64,000 nucleotides of DNA from Buddleja alternifolia (Eukaryota; Streptophyta; Magnoliopsida; Lamiales; Scrophulariaceae): positions 23,942,104 to 24,006,103 of the forward strand of contig CM033402.1 in NCBI GenBank assembly GCA_019426215.1, read 5' to 3'. The notes beneath the pieces are model-generated. The model was not told where the DNA came from, did not search any database, and worked only from the letters and a program-made list of their open reading frames with translations. Numbering within the stretch: position 1 is the first letter of the stretch; each line of letters begins with the position of its first letter. Of the stretch, positions 11,750-23,026 are shown one piece after another. The position numbers and the translations under genes are program-made.

Positions 11750-11761
11750 GCTCTGATACCA
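11750..11761 (-). promoter_or_regulatory. Copia primer binding site (tRNA-Met)
   Basis: The minus strand reads TGGTATCAGAGC, complementary to the initiator tRNA-Met 3' end, two bases inside the 5' LTR. This fixes the element's orientation. Confidence 0.9.
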
Positions 11762-11763
11762 CT

Positions 11764-13251
11764 TGGTGGTCCCAAGTGGCATATGAAAGGGTCTAGAAGG
11801 GGGGTTGAATAGACCCTGAAGTCTTTTTCGACTTCAAAATTTTCGTATCACTTTAAAGGTTTGAACGCTTGGATATCTGAGCGCTTGGGTTAGACGCTTC
11901 AGGAAAGTTAACTTAGACTTTGTGATTTTAGCAGTTTACCAAAGTAGGGCAACACTTAGATCACTTAATCAGGGTTAGCATAGTGGAAATGAGTTTTAGC
12001 ATTCTTTTAGTTAATTTAATCGCTTTGCACTTTAACTGGTCTCTTTCAAAGATAAGTAATGTAATAACAATAATAATAATAAGATAGATAATGTAAATGA
12101 CACAAGATATATAAGGTTCACTGGGTGGTGTAATCCCAGCTACGTCCTTCTTCTCCTTTTTCACTTGGAGGAATTTACTAGAATGATTTTCGAAGAGTCA
12201 CACAGAATCTTCTACACGATAGTAAAGGGTGAAAATGATCTTGGGCTCCTTGATCACACATACTTCAACACCAATGAAGATCGTCTTCTTCAAGCTTCTC
12301 TCACTCAGAAATACTACCTGAAAGGGTTCAACAACGTTTCTCACTCAGATGAAAGGTTGAGGTTTGTCAGTAGGGTTTTGTTTGTTTTTGAAAAGATCAA
12401 ACAACTTGGAATATCTCAGTTAGAATTTGAATTTCTTCTTTGGAAGATGTTTGAGATATTTGTGACTGTCTGGAATATAGATAAAAATCTTGAAAGATTT
12501 GGCTATGGAGTTTCTAAGCTTTTTTTTTTTTAGCAGGTTTTTCTTGTGTCTGTACGTAATTGTCTCTTGCAAAAATTATATATCTCTATATATCTAGGGT
12601 TTGCTGGGGTAAGGTATTTATAGGCAATTTCTTGGGATCTGTCCGTTGGACACATGTAGGAGCGTGCCTCTCACAAGGCGCGTGAGTATACCTTTTCTCT
12701 GACATTCCTGAAAGTTTGTTGAAGCCGATTGGATGGGAGCAGCTGAAGCCGATTGGACGGGAGCAACTGAAATTCTGAATCTTCTGACAGTCTGGTCAAA
12801 AGGTGGCTTGTCCACAAGTCACATTAGTTTATCACAATTAATGCTCTTATCAGGCATTTAATGCATTTTGAAATTAATTCCCGTTGGAAATAAATGCCCG
12901 TTGAATGATTGCATTTAAGTCCTTCATGACTTGAGGATTTATTCCAGGTGATTCTGATATAAGTCGCTTGAGGGATTTTGAGCGCTTGATCCATAAATCC
13001 TGAAATGAGATCTTTTAGCATTTGACATAAGCTAAGAAGAAAATCTTTATCTCCGGTTGACTTCAGACGCTGGTCTTCAACTTCTTCTCTAATAGACTCA
13101 CCAAGAAGTCTACTAGCGATTCAGTCATTAAGACTTAGTCTAAATTCTACAAAGATAAAAACTACAAGCCTATAATAAACTATAACTTTCAAACGCTTAT
13201 ACATCATTCTATGGAAAACGGAAACTTACATTGTATTTTTGGGGTCTAACA
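11764..13251 (-). repeat. Copia 5' LTR
   Basis: On the minus strand the LTR starts TGTTAGACCCC at 13251 and ends ...GGGACCACCA at about 11764, next to the primer site. A TATA box (CTATAAATA, minus, near 12615-12623) lies mid-LTR. Short frames inside are not genes. The base at 13252 begins the interrupted Tat-type gag. Confidence 0.75.
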
Positions 13252-14563
13252 TTAAATCCTATCTTGTTATCATCAAAATATCTAACATGAAATTTCCTTA
13301 ACACCTTGAACCTGCTGTTATGGAGGTTCTACTGCATTATCCCTGAAAGTAACTTATGGTTGAAATAAGGTAACTCTGACACCACCATAGAGAAACATTG
13401 TACGTACTCCTTGAGTGACTCACCATCTCGCTGGACCACCATAAACAGGTAAGAAGCTATTTTTGGGTACTTTTTATTCATTGAAAAGTGGTTAAGAAAT
13501 CGTTGTCTCAACTGCTCGAAGCTAGTAATAGTACTAGCGGGCAACTGATTAAACCAAATAAGGGATTGACCAGACAAGTAGTTCGAAAAATCTTGTAATA
13601 AGTCGTATCGTTGATATCATAAATGTCAACCTTGGCATTAAACTTGTCAACGTGCTCTTGAGGCTCTCCTGTTCCCTCATACTCAATGAGATGTGGTTTC
13701 TTCAATCTTTGTGGTATGGATTCTGCCAAGATTGCAAGGCAGAATGGACTTCTCTTGGGGGGTGCTATAGAGGAACGAGTTACATACCCTCCTACCTCCC
13801 CTATTCTCAATGCTTTCATCTTGTTGAGGGACTTGCCTACGCTGGCCTTCTTGCCTCTGCAGGGTCTCTTTGGGGGTCATGGAGACTTGACCTCTACGTG
13901 GGGACCTAAGGGGCATAGGCCTTCTATCTCTTCCTCGCGGTGGCCTCTCATTGTGGGGCCACACTATTCTTTTCCTTTTCGCATGCAGCTTTATTGACCG
14001 GTGAGTTGGATCTCCTTGACCCAATACCGCCAAGGGTTAGAGATTTCTGACCTCTGTGGGGGGATTATGCAGGCTCAACTCGCGGTGGGCTCCTTTTCCT
14101 AAGTCTCCTGTCCCCTATGTGCAAGCTGAGGGGCACAACTTGGGGCCCCCACTCTTGAGGTGGGGGTGCAACCTGTGGATTTACCACCTAGGGGTCTTTT
14201 TCCCTAAAGGTTGATGGAAGAGGCATTGCGCAAGATGGGTGCGCCCTGACGTACTGTTGAACAGCATGAGCTGCTGCCCGGCCTGAAGCGTTCTCCAGGA
14301 GAGCAAGGAGAGCCTCTTAAGTGATCTCGAGCACCCTGCTGGCAGAGGGAGGAATCACTCTTGGTGTAACTGAAGACACGCTCTACACATTGGATGGAGG
14401 CGGCAGGTTCGGCGCCCCACCTTCAGTCTGATTGCCTGGGAGGCCTATTTGAGGCGTCGGATTAGGGGCTCCACCTTCTGCTGCTGATGCGTTGTTGTTT
14501 GTCGTCCTATCACTTTGGTACGTGCTTGAGATTTTGTCTTCATACTCAGCGGTTGGACCGTTG
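13252..14563 (-). pseudogene. Tat-type Ty3 gag, frameshifted
   Basis: Minus-strand frames contain the N-terminal, proline-rich part (14646-14383), a basic Arg-rich part, then IPQRLKKPHLIEYEGTGEPQ and, after a frameshift near 13577, LIWFNQLPASTITSFEQLRQ, the Retrotrans_gag core. This is the capsid protein of a Tat/Retand-type Ty3 element. It ends where the copia LTR begins (13251), suggesting that copia inserted into it. Several stops and shifts make it non-functional. Confidence 0.7.
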
Positions 14564-14581
14564 TTCCCACAGACGGCTCCA
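14564..14581 (-). promoter_or_regulatory. Ty3 primer binding site
   Basis: The minus strand reads TGGAGCCGTCTGTGGGAA, a one-base variant of the TGGCGCCGTCTGTGGGAA site common in Tat-type Ty3 elements. It lies six bases inside the LTR end. Confidence 0.75.
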
Positions 14582-14587
14582 AAATGA

Positions 14588-15111
14588 TGCGGGATCAATA
14601 TGTATGTCACGTGAAGACCACGTGGGGACGGAATCCGATCCGACACACGACAGACTAGACACTAGGTTAATTTGTATTTGGATTGCACTCGCTCAAGGCA
14701 AGCTGCCTACGTACCGACTTTGACAGGATCAAGTATCTTCATAGTTCTATAGTGAGGTAGCTCTCGAAAGATGTCAGAGCTTTTTCTCTAGCAGTCTCGT
14801 TTGAGGAGAGTAGATAATAATTTTTTATCACCCATATGCGGTATTTATAGTGATAGACATGGGTTGTGAGCCAAAACCCCAACAAGCGGCCATCTGGCTA
14901 TAATTAAATATATAATTATATTTATTAATATAATTACTTTTTACCAGATTTCATGGCCCATCAACCATGCTGGTATTATTTTGTAGTGGGCCGTTAATCT
15001 ATAGCCCTAATCAATTAGGTTGGACCCTATTGACTCTGCTTAATCTATTCGGGCTATTCTAACCCAAATATGAGTTATTTACGAATATGCCCTCAGGATT
15101 TATATGGCACA
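14588..15111 (-). repeat. Ty3 5' LTR
   Basis: On the minus strand this block starts TGTGCCATATAAATCC and ends GATCCCGCA, giving TG...CA termini, and is immediately followed by the primer site. The ends are inferred from the termini, because no second LTR copy is in the window to confirm them. Confidence 0.55.
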
Positions 15112-15397
15112 ATAGGTATGAAATTTCTAAAACAATAATACATTACATTTAATATACAGTCTAGTATAATTTTTTATTGGTACGGAGCAGCTTGTACCAA
15201 AGCCTACAACTTAGTAAATAAACCATTATTTTGGTACAAGGGCGATATGATATGGTAGATATTGTACTTTTTAAAAAATTCATGAACAATAACGTCCCAA
15301 ATTGTCACATACACGTGGCTCATTCCATTAAGTATTTAACATAATAACTTTTGAGTCCTCAAATTAAACAAAGAGGTCATTGTTGCGGAATTTGAAG

Positions 15398-15883
15398 ATG
15401 GTCAAAAGATTGCTACCGATATGAATTGTATTGTATTGTTCTAGGCGTTGTAAATTTTCGATTGAATAATATATAAGATCGATTTTAAAAAAAAAATTAA
15501 AAAAAGATTGCTACCAAAAGTCAAACATAGACTGAAAATGCAATTGAACCAATTAATTGACTTGACCGATAAACTAAAAGGTCATTGTTCAAATCAAAAT
15601 ATTATAATTCATAGTGTAATTGACAACGTACGATGTTTTTCATTAAGAATGGGATATGTGAAATCAACCCCATTAATTATTGAGTTTCGATTTTGAGAGA
15701 TGGTCAAAAGATTGCTACCAAAAGTCAAACATAGACCGAAAATGCAATAAGTTGACCGATAACCAAAAAGGTCATTATTGAAATCCAAATATTATAATTC
15801 ATAACGTAATTGACAACGTACCATGTTTTTCATTAAGAATAGGATTATGTAAAATCAACCCTCATTAATTATTGAGTTTTGAC
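15398..15883 (+). repeat. Direct duplication of ~190 bp plus a partial third copy
   Basis: The block starting AAAAGATTGCTACCAAAAG at 15502 recurs at 15706 with small differences. Both copies run through GACAACGTAC and ATGTTTTTCATTAAGAAT to ATTAATTATTGAGTTT. A partial third start lies at 15398. No gene is seen here. Confidence 0.8.
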
Positions 15884-16460
15884 TTCGGGGATACGTTAAT
15901 ACCCCACCCCAACCCAAGACTACAGAATCAGGGGTTATGCTTGGGGCTCCATGGATGATAATTAACATCACATGTGTACGTGATAGCGTGATAGTGGACG
16001 CTCACACATATTTGAATACATGTGTGGTAGAGATCACCCGAAAGCCCAACTTTTGGTAGCCCCCAAGTATCTCCCAAAATCAGCCAATGAAATCCAATAT
16101 ATACATTAAGGTTCCATACATTAATACATACATACATATATATATATATGTATGGTACATTAGTGAATAAAATTGTAGGCTCGTTCAAAGACTTCTTTCC
16201 GACAAACAAACTCCTTGTATAACAATCCTTCTTGCATGTTGGAAACAGATTTCATGTCCAAAGTGAACGAGCTTGCAGGCTCTTTCACTAATCAAGAAAT
16301 TGAGGTTAGCTCTATCAACATATCTTTTCATGTCGCTTTGTTTTCATTTCTTTTCTTTATCCACTTTTACTTTTTTTCTACGATATGTTCGACTCTCAGT
16401 TTTTGGTGAAAGAACACTTAATCAAAATATTTTCCTTATCTAACCGATAGTACTTTATAC

Positions 16461-17543
16461 TGTTGGATATTGGGTGAATATTGTGTATGTATGAAAAGTG
16501 TGTGAACACCTCTTTTGGGTACGAAATTCGAACACCACAATTATCGAGGATACTAAATATTATTGGATAATATTATTCTACTCCGAGAGTAGATGAGGTT
16601 AGCATTTCGAATTTCTCGATTCGGAATTGAAACGAATGAGAAATTAATTGCTATTGTTGGGTGTTTGAATGTGGATATCTAACTTTGGATATAAACCATA
16701 AGGTGGACCGGACGAACCTCGGACCACGGACTCGAGCTCGGGTCTGGGTTCGGGTCGGGTCTGGGTCCGGGATCGGGCTAGTACGCGGGCCGTGGGCCGT
16801 GACTGGGCTTGGAGGTCGTTGGGCTAAATATATTCTTTTTGGGCTAAATATATTCTTTTTGGGCAAAATTAGAATTAAATTAACTTGGGCCCAGTTAATT
16901 ATTTTCTTTTTTTGGGCCAATAAGAATTAATTTAAGCTCATTTCTTTTCCAAAAAAATCAGGCAGCCCAGCAGAAGGTTGAATTACATCTGAAACGTTTC
17001 ATTTGTAAAGCAGTCAGAAATTGAAAAATTCTTTATGCTAAATTTGAAACGTTTGAATTTATAAGTGAAAAACATTTCACTTTAAAAGTGGTAAGGGAAA
17101 AATATTTCACTTTAAAAGCGGTAAGTGAAATGTTTTTCACTTTAAAAGTATAAGTGAAATGTTTCAATTTTAAAAGTGGTTAGTGAAAACGTTTCATTTT
17201 TCCAAATTTCTCCTATATAAAGAGTCTCCCATATGAATGAAAAAGATAAGAAGACGAACACACAAAAATCAGAAATCATTTTTGCATTTTAAGCATTCTA
17301 CATACATCACATCAGTGAGAGTTTTTGAGCAAAATAAGTTCGTGGAGTGTTGTTTTTGAAGTGGTTCAATTACAATACGGAATTGTTGTATCTTGGGAAG
17401 TTAATTGCATGATCTCGTACCACCGTAGGCGGGGCAATATAGCTTTAAGGATAGAGAGTCCAACTCTCGCATCGATTCGTTTTCATTTGTTCATCGCATA
17501 TATTTCCAATATATTTCAGATTAACAGTGCAGAAAATCCAACA
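16461..17543 (+). mobile_element. Copia solo LTR with TSD TATAC
   Basis: The block starts TGTTGGATATTGGG and ends AAAATCCAACA, complementary copia-type termini. It is flanked by the 5-bp duplication TATAC (16456-16460 and 17544-17548). No internal element sequence is present, so this is a solo LTR left by recombination. A TATA box (CTATATAAAG) lies near 17213. Upstream U3 carries a G-rich tract (16738-16800) and four or five TTTCACTTTAAAAGTG-type repeats (17060-17170). The long frames on both strands at 16651-16930 are products of the GC-rich tract, not genes. Confidence 0.85.
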
Positions 17544-18028
17544 TATACTTTATTGGAGGTACATTCAATTTCTTTTCCTTTTTGTTATTCAAATGCGAGG
17601 TTCAAACATAACATTAATGTAGGCTGTGTGTTTGATTTAAGAAGAAATTATTTTCGACCAGAAAAAGGAATGAACAATGAAAATGTATATAGTTTATTTG
17701 AGACGAAAACAATCTCAAAGATGCTCTCCAAGTGAAATCACCATACGGTTAACTCTTACTTTTTGGAGCAAGAATACCAGAAATACTAAGAATAATTTTA
17801 TTTTTTTCAAATCTTCTCATAAGAATTCATAGGGGTTCAACACATAAAAATTACAAAGTGAGTGTCCTTTTCTTCTTTTTGAATGGATTGAGCAATGTAT
17901 TGCTATTTGGTTACGAATTATTTACCATTCCATAGAAAGAGAAAGTATTGTCTATGTCGTTATATGTTTTTATAATATTTTTTGAAAATGTACAAGAAAG
18001 TGTGTAATATCATTAATCATTACTTATG
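17544..18028. other. Intergenic AT-rich stretch
   Basis: No gene, RNA or complete element is recognised here. It is the flank between the solo LTR and the Mutator-like MITE. Confidence 0.6.
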
Positions 18029-19207
18029 GGGTTATTTGCATCCAGCTCTCTTGGGGTATTGTGCTTTGGCAAGGAGCTCTCCTCATGGATTAAAATTGGA
18101 CATCCACCATCCTTATGTGCAAAAAAATTACGTGAACTACCTTTTTCACCCTTAGTTTATATTTTTATTTCCTATTTTTCATGTCATCCATTTCTTTCTC
18201 TTAATAAATAGAAAAAAGAAAGTAATATAAGTTAAACTTATGAAAATTCTTAATTACAAATATTTCCAATTAAAAATTATTTTTAATTAGTAATAGTTAT
18301 AACAGAAAAATGCCCTCCCCCTAAAATAAATTTTTATACCCAACAAATTCATATTAATATTATTTTTTTCATCCCAAATACCCATTTTACAATCTTTTTA
18401 TTAAAAACAACACAATAAAAAAAATCTAAAAACTGAAAGAGTAGTTTCATTTTAATATCCTTGCTTAGGACACATAGATGATTTTGGAGTAGAAATGAAG
18501 AGGTTCAACATATTATTTCATAATTTAGGAATCTCATTGTTTATTTTCACTATCACGTTAGATATATTTCAAATGATAACATTTATTTCCGAGTGATGAT
18601 ACATTTCCTTCATATTTACTTCACTTCTTATTAGTTTTCTCTAGAACAAAAAAGAAGAATAAAACGAACTAAAAGAAGAAGAGAAGAATACATAATGAGA
18701 GTTTGAAGTTAAAATGAAATTACTCTATCAATATTCAGATGTTTGCTTATTGCAATAAGCAATAATGTAAATATATAAGGATATAAACTCTTTATTTTTT
18801 TATAAAATAAATAAATTAAAGCACTACCAATTTAATAAAAAGTTATTTGAAACATTAAAAAATATGATACAAGAACCACACAAAGAGAATTGAAATAAAC
18901 ACATATTTTAGTTTAATTAATATAACTTGTATATATTGTTGCATTTTATATAAATGTAACTATTCATTAGAATTAATAATGAAAATCTCTAGGGTAATTT
19001 TTATAAATTTCTTTTCTCTATTTAATAAGAAAAGGAAATGAATGAAATGAAAAATAAAAAATAGGAAAAGAAAATATAAATTAAGAGTAGAAAAGGTAGT
19101 TTGTAATTTTTTTTACACATGAGGCTAATGAATGTCAAATTCTAATATATGATGACTGGTCTTTGCCAACACGCAATACCTCGAAGGAGGTGGATGCAAA
19201 TAACCCG
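18029..19207. mobile_element. Mutator-like MITE with ~200-bp inverted repeats
   Basis: The left end GGGTTATTTGCATCCA is mirrored by TGGATGCAAATAACCC at the right. The imperfect inverted match continues for about 200 bases through blocks such as GTATTG(T/C)G...TTGGCAA and AAAAAAATTAC. Flanks TACTTATG (18021-18028) and TATTTATG (19208-19215) differ by one base and fit an 8-9-bp target duplication of the Mutator superfamily. The AT-rich centre has no coding frame, so it is non-autonomous. Confidence 0.7.
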
Positions 19208-19215
19208 TATTTATG

Positions 19216-20394
19216 TGTAGTTTTACAAAATGGGGGTTTGTTCGGATATATTTTTTAGTGAAAATTACTAACCCCACATCTATAATAAATTAATCCAAAA
19301 AATCCATAAAAATATTTTTCAATCCAAAAAACTAATTCCATCAACTTTTCATTCCAAAATCCAACATTTAGGTTAATAAATTTATGAACTTAATCGTGCC
19401 TAGCCTTCTAAATTAAAAATTAATCAATAGTAGTCACATATAGAAACTTATTATTTAAAATTGTTATATTGATAATCATACTATGGTTTTAATCTTAAAA
19501 TTTTAAAATTTTTAATCTTTTTAAAATTTTTAAGAAATGTTATTTTAGATAATTACCATATAAAATAAAAATAAATTACATAAAATATTTAAAATACTTA
19601 ATATTGAAAAATTAAATTTGTACTATACGATTTATCAATTTTAAAATTTTAAAATAAAATAATTTTAATAGAAAAAATTCATTGATTAATTCTTCACTTA
19701 ATAAATGAAGAGTAATTTAGTTCAGAAAGTTGTTAATCCTAACTTTTGGGTTTTTTGAAATGAAAAGTTTGTAGCATGATCTTTTGTAATTAAAAATATT
19801 TTAATGAGTTTATTGTATACAAAAATTTATTTTAGAGGAGTTTTAGTATTTTTTTTCCTATTTTTTGAAATGGACAGAAATTAGTGTAGACGTGAATGTA
19901 TGAAAATATTGATGGGGAAAAGGGGATGCAGTGACGTGCAGCCACTATAACTTTTCTTTTCTTTTTTTCTTTTTTCATTCTTTATTTGGGAGAAAAGGGA
20001 AAATTTATGGTAGATCGAGTTTAATGGTCCTAGTTTCTATCTCTCTCAAACGGTGAAGTATATTGTGTACGGTTCCCACACATATTTGTATGAAAGATAT
20101 ATATATAGACAGAATACACACTCAGACCATTGAAACTCAGTCTGACATAAAATTACTCGAAAAGGGGGTGAAGTTCCATAATCACTATAAATTTTCTAAT
20201 ATTTTTTAACCTAACAAGAAAAGAAAAATCAAATTGAATTCTTTTTAATTTTAGGATGGGATGTGCTATAATTTTGATCAAGGGGAATTTGAATATTCTT
20301 TTTTGTTTTTGCTACTAATGAAGGGGGCTACCCTAACGATACTAGTCCCACAAACTCGGACCAATAGTCACATCTCTCGGTCATCTCGTGTCTA
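19216..20394. other. Intergenic AT-rich stretch
   Basis: Mostly A/T-rich sequence with no recognisable gene or bounded element. Confidence 0.6.
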
Positions 20395-21470
20395 ATAAAT
20401 CATGGTTGTAGAAATGGTCTACTCCCGGACTTGGAGCCTCCAGGTACTCCCCAACTGTATTCATTCCCTCTTTTGCCAAACTATCCGCAACATAATTTGC
20501 TTCCCGGGGTATATAATAGAGATTCGCCACCCAATCACGCTTCGTTATGTCCCGAATTTGTTTGATTGTATCACAATGTTAATGCGCATATGTAGCCTCG
20601 TCTCTGCATTTCCATGCTTCCACACAATCTATCTCAATAATTATGCTCTTCAGCCCCTTAATACAAGCTATATGCAGCCCTTTCAGAATGGCCAACAATT
20701 CGGCCTCTAGTGGAGTATGAATGCCAGCTTTAACTTTAAAACCTTCAAGCCACTTTCCATGGTGATTTCATATAACAACGCACTACAAAAGTTGGTATTT
20801 GTGACAAAATTTAAAGTGATAATATTAAAATTGTCACTAAATGTACATAATGACTGACAACGATTTTTGCTTTGTTACTATAAGAATTTTTAGTGACAAG
20901 AGATTCATTAAAGTTGTCACTATTGACAATTAGTGACACATGTATAGTGACAATAAAAATAGAGTGACAACTATAATTGTTGTCACTAAGTTGTCACAAA
21001 AGGTGTGTCACTATTGTCAATAGTGACAATAATTTTCTTGTCACTAATTATCAAGAGTGACAACTTCTATACAAATCTTATCATTATTAAACATGTGAAA
21101 CATATTTTTGTGACAAGCCAAAAGTTCTTGTCACTAAAAATTGATAATTAGTGACAATTTTGACTTTGTTACTTTGCATTTTTGTCACCAATGTCTTATT
21201 TTCTTATAGTGACACCAGGACCCGATAGTCCTCGCATGTCACTCCGAGTTTGTAATACCGCTGCGTCAACATTTATCTTAACGATCCCTTTCCTCGGTTA
21301 TCTCCATCCCACGTATTCGATGTCGTCTGTGATATCCCATCCACCCCAAGCCAAATGCACAGCTTCATCGACTCTTCTACGAATCCTTTCCATGTCAATA
21401 TCGGGCATCAACATCTTGTCTCGGTGTAAAGCCTCGTTGCGCCCCTGCCAAATTAAATTTACTACTTCAA
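20395..21470 (-). pseudogene. LINE-type RNase H relic split by a CACTA element
   Basis: Minus-strand frames on both sides of 20781-21211 belong to one plant LINE tail. The upstream part has LIWQGRNEALH and RKGIVKINVDAAV. The downstream part has HTPLEAELLAILKGL, SIIIEIDCVEAWK and YIPREANYVADSLAKEG. These are the catalytic D-E-D framework and C-terminal box of the RVT_3-type RNase H that ends plant LINE ORF2. One in-frame stop (near 20580) and the insertion inactivate it. A poly(A) tail is not evident at its 3' end. Confidence 0.7.
20781..21211. mobile_element. Small CACTA (CMC) element
   Basis: It starts CACTACAAAAGTTGG and ends CTTATAGTG, the CACTA...TAGTG termini of the family. The interior is packed with GTGACAA/TTGTCAC motifs in both orientations, typical of subterminal transposase-binding repeats. 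The flanking triplets are ACG and ACA, a 3-bp duplication with one change. It has no coding capacity, and it interrupts the RNase H domain of the LINE relic. Confidence 0.8.
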
Positions 21471-21546
21471 AAAAAAAAGTAATATCCCAATTTGATTATT
21501 CTAATCTTAACTAATAATGTATGTGTGAGAATGTTGTAAAGGGGAT

Positions 21547-21728
21547 TTTTTTTTTTTTTTTTTTTGGTACAATCGACGAGACTAAAAGTCTAAATAACAT
21601 CATCACTTAACAAAACATTCAAATTTGACGGAGCAGTAGTCCAAATCATCTCATCTCCTGCAATGTCATGTCCCATTCGTGCAAGCTCATCTGCACAAGC
21701 ATTTCCTTCTCTCTTCGTGTGGTCCAAG
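21547..21728 (-). mobile_element. 5'-truncated LINE with poly(A) and 16-bp TSD
   Basis: Minus-strand coding HTKREGNACADELARMGHD is the C-terminal end of a LINE RNase H. It runs to a stop near 21590 and ends in a long T tract on the plus strand (21547-21569, the poly(A) tail). Flanks ATGTTGTAAAGGGGAT (21531) and ATGTTGTGAAGGGGAT (21729) are a 16-bp target duplication with one mismatch. Only 182 bases were inserted, an extreme 5' truncation. Confidence 0.85.
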
Positions 21729-21775
21729 ATGTTGTGAAGGGGATATGAAGTAAAAGGTTGGTCCCTATTGAGCAA

Positions 21776-23026
21776 ATTAAAGTTGAATGAAACATGAGGT
21801 TAATGGCTCAATAAGCACCCTTACAAATACTAAATAATCAAACTATTGAGATTTTTCTCTAATTAGTCTAAGACCTCTGCTAATCACTATTGTTGAAAAG
21901 GAAGAGAACTAGTTTATCGTGTTGTAGGTCAGATATAATCCACCCTTAACTCATTTTTTCAAAATATTTTGATTAGGGTTTGACTACCGTCACCCTAACT
22001 AATTTTTACACCACATTAGTAGGATGGATTTTGGGTTTATCAAAATCAAAAAAAATCAAACCAAATTAAATTCGGCTCACTCGAACTTTTTTGGTTAATT
22101 CGATGATTTTTGGTTTGAATTTTTTTATGTCTTAGTCAAAATTTCAGTTCGCTTTGGTTAGATTTTGACCGAATGTTCACCCTAATTAGATGGGCAACAA
22201 TGCAAAATATTCTAATAATATTTTATTTTCATGTGTATATTTTTTATCATCATATTGAAGTAAATTTATTTTTTTAATCTTTTAATGGAATATCGGGTAA
22301 CCGGAATCGAACTGAACCAAATCGATTTTAACTCAACTTTAATTGAATCGAATTGGTTTATTCGATTAGATTTTTGGATAATGGAATGAAATTTCTACTC
22401 GGTTCAACTCAATATCATTTTTACGAATGCATACCTCTGATTAAAATAGCAACCATACAATATATTATTAATATTACTATATTGTATTTAATGTAAATTT
22501 TTATTATCATTTTTATGTAAAACTTTTTAACTAGATTATTTACTAGATATTTTCTTTGTTTTCTCAACCTGCCCAAGAATAAATGAAGTAACTTAATATG
22601 CATGGAAAGTATTTTTTTAATAATAAATTTATTTCTAAATAAATGAAAAGTAAGAATGAAAATGATGTGTAGTTGTCGTGTGTAATTAATGAACAGAAAT
22701 AGACAGTTATAATTGATGGTTAGTTATGTTGAGATGTGAAAATAAAAATAAAAATGAAAATGAAAATTTTAGGTTGAAAATCGATTGTGGTGCGTGTTTT
22801 TATTTTTGAAAAATGAGGAAAATGTAGATACACTATAATAAACATAAACAACCATGCCCATCATATTGGGTTGTGTATCTGGATATTTATTATACTCACT
22901 TTAAAAACAAAAAACAATAATCTCATGAGGCTTCAATCTGTAGCTGTTTTTAGTTAAAACAACCTGCAGATCATTTATTCTTATATTAAAAAGTAAGAAC
23001 AACAGGGTGACCTATTATTGTAAATA
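21776..23026. other. Intergenic; possible hAT-like relic near 22000-22200
   Basis: There is no gene. AAACCAAATT/TTGGTTTGAA-rich sequence near 22050-22180, ending ATGTTCACCCTA, resembles a hAT MITE end, but the opposite terminus and duplication could not be matched. Confidence 0.35.

Larger units (their letters stand above)
6045..13251 (-). mobile_element. Sirevirus-like Ty1/copia element, 3' LTR missing
   Basis: On the minus strand the order is 5' LTR (13251-11764), tRNA-Met primer site, gag, protease, integrase, reverse transcriptase, RNase H, as expected for copia. Stops and frameshifts break gag, integrase-linker and RT. The LTR end carries a CTAGAAGGGGGGTTGAATAG box and a CACTTGG/CCAAGTG palindrome, features I associate with Sireviruses. 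After RNase H only ~200 bases of non-coding sequence remain before the Athila-like remnant, so the 3' LTR has been lost. Confidence 0.8.

Noticed and set aside
12165..12533. 122-codon plus-strand frame
   Set aside because: It lies within the minus-strand copia LTR and has no domain.
16215..16320. Possible exon beginning MLETDFMSKVNELAGSF
   Set aside because: There is a donor-like GT after it, but no partner exon or family recognised.
16651..16930. 89-codon frames on both strands
   Set aside because: They mirror each other over a GC-rich LTR tract with repeated CGGGTC words.
21960..22420. Second hAT MITE
   Set aside because: One end (ATGTTCACCCTA) looks right, but the other terminus and an 8-bp duplication could not be found.
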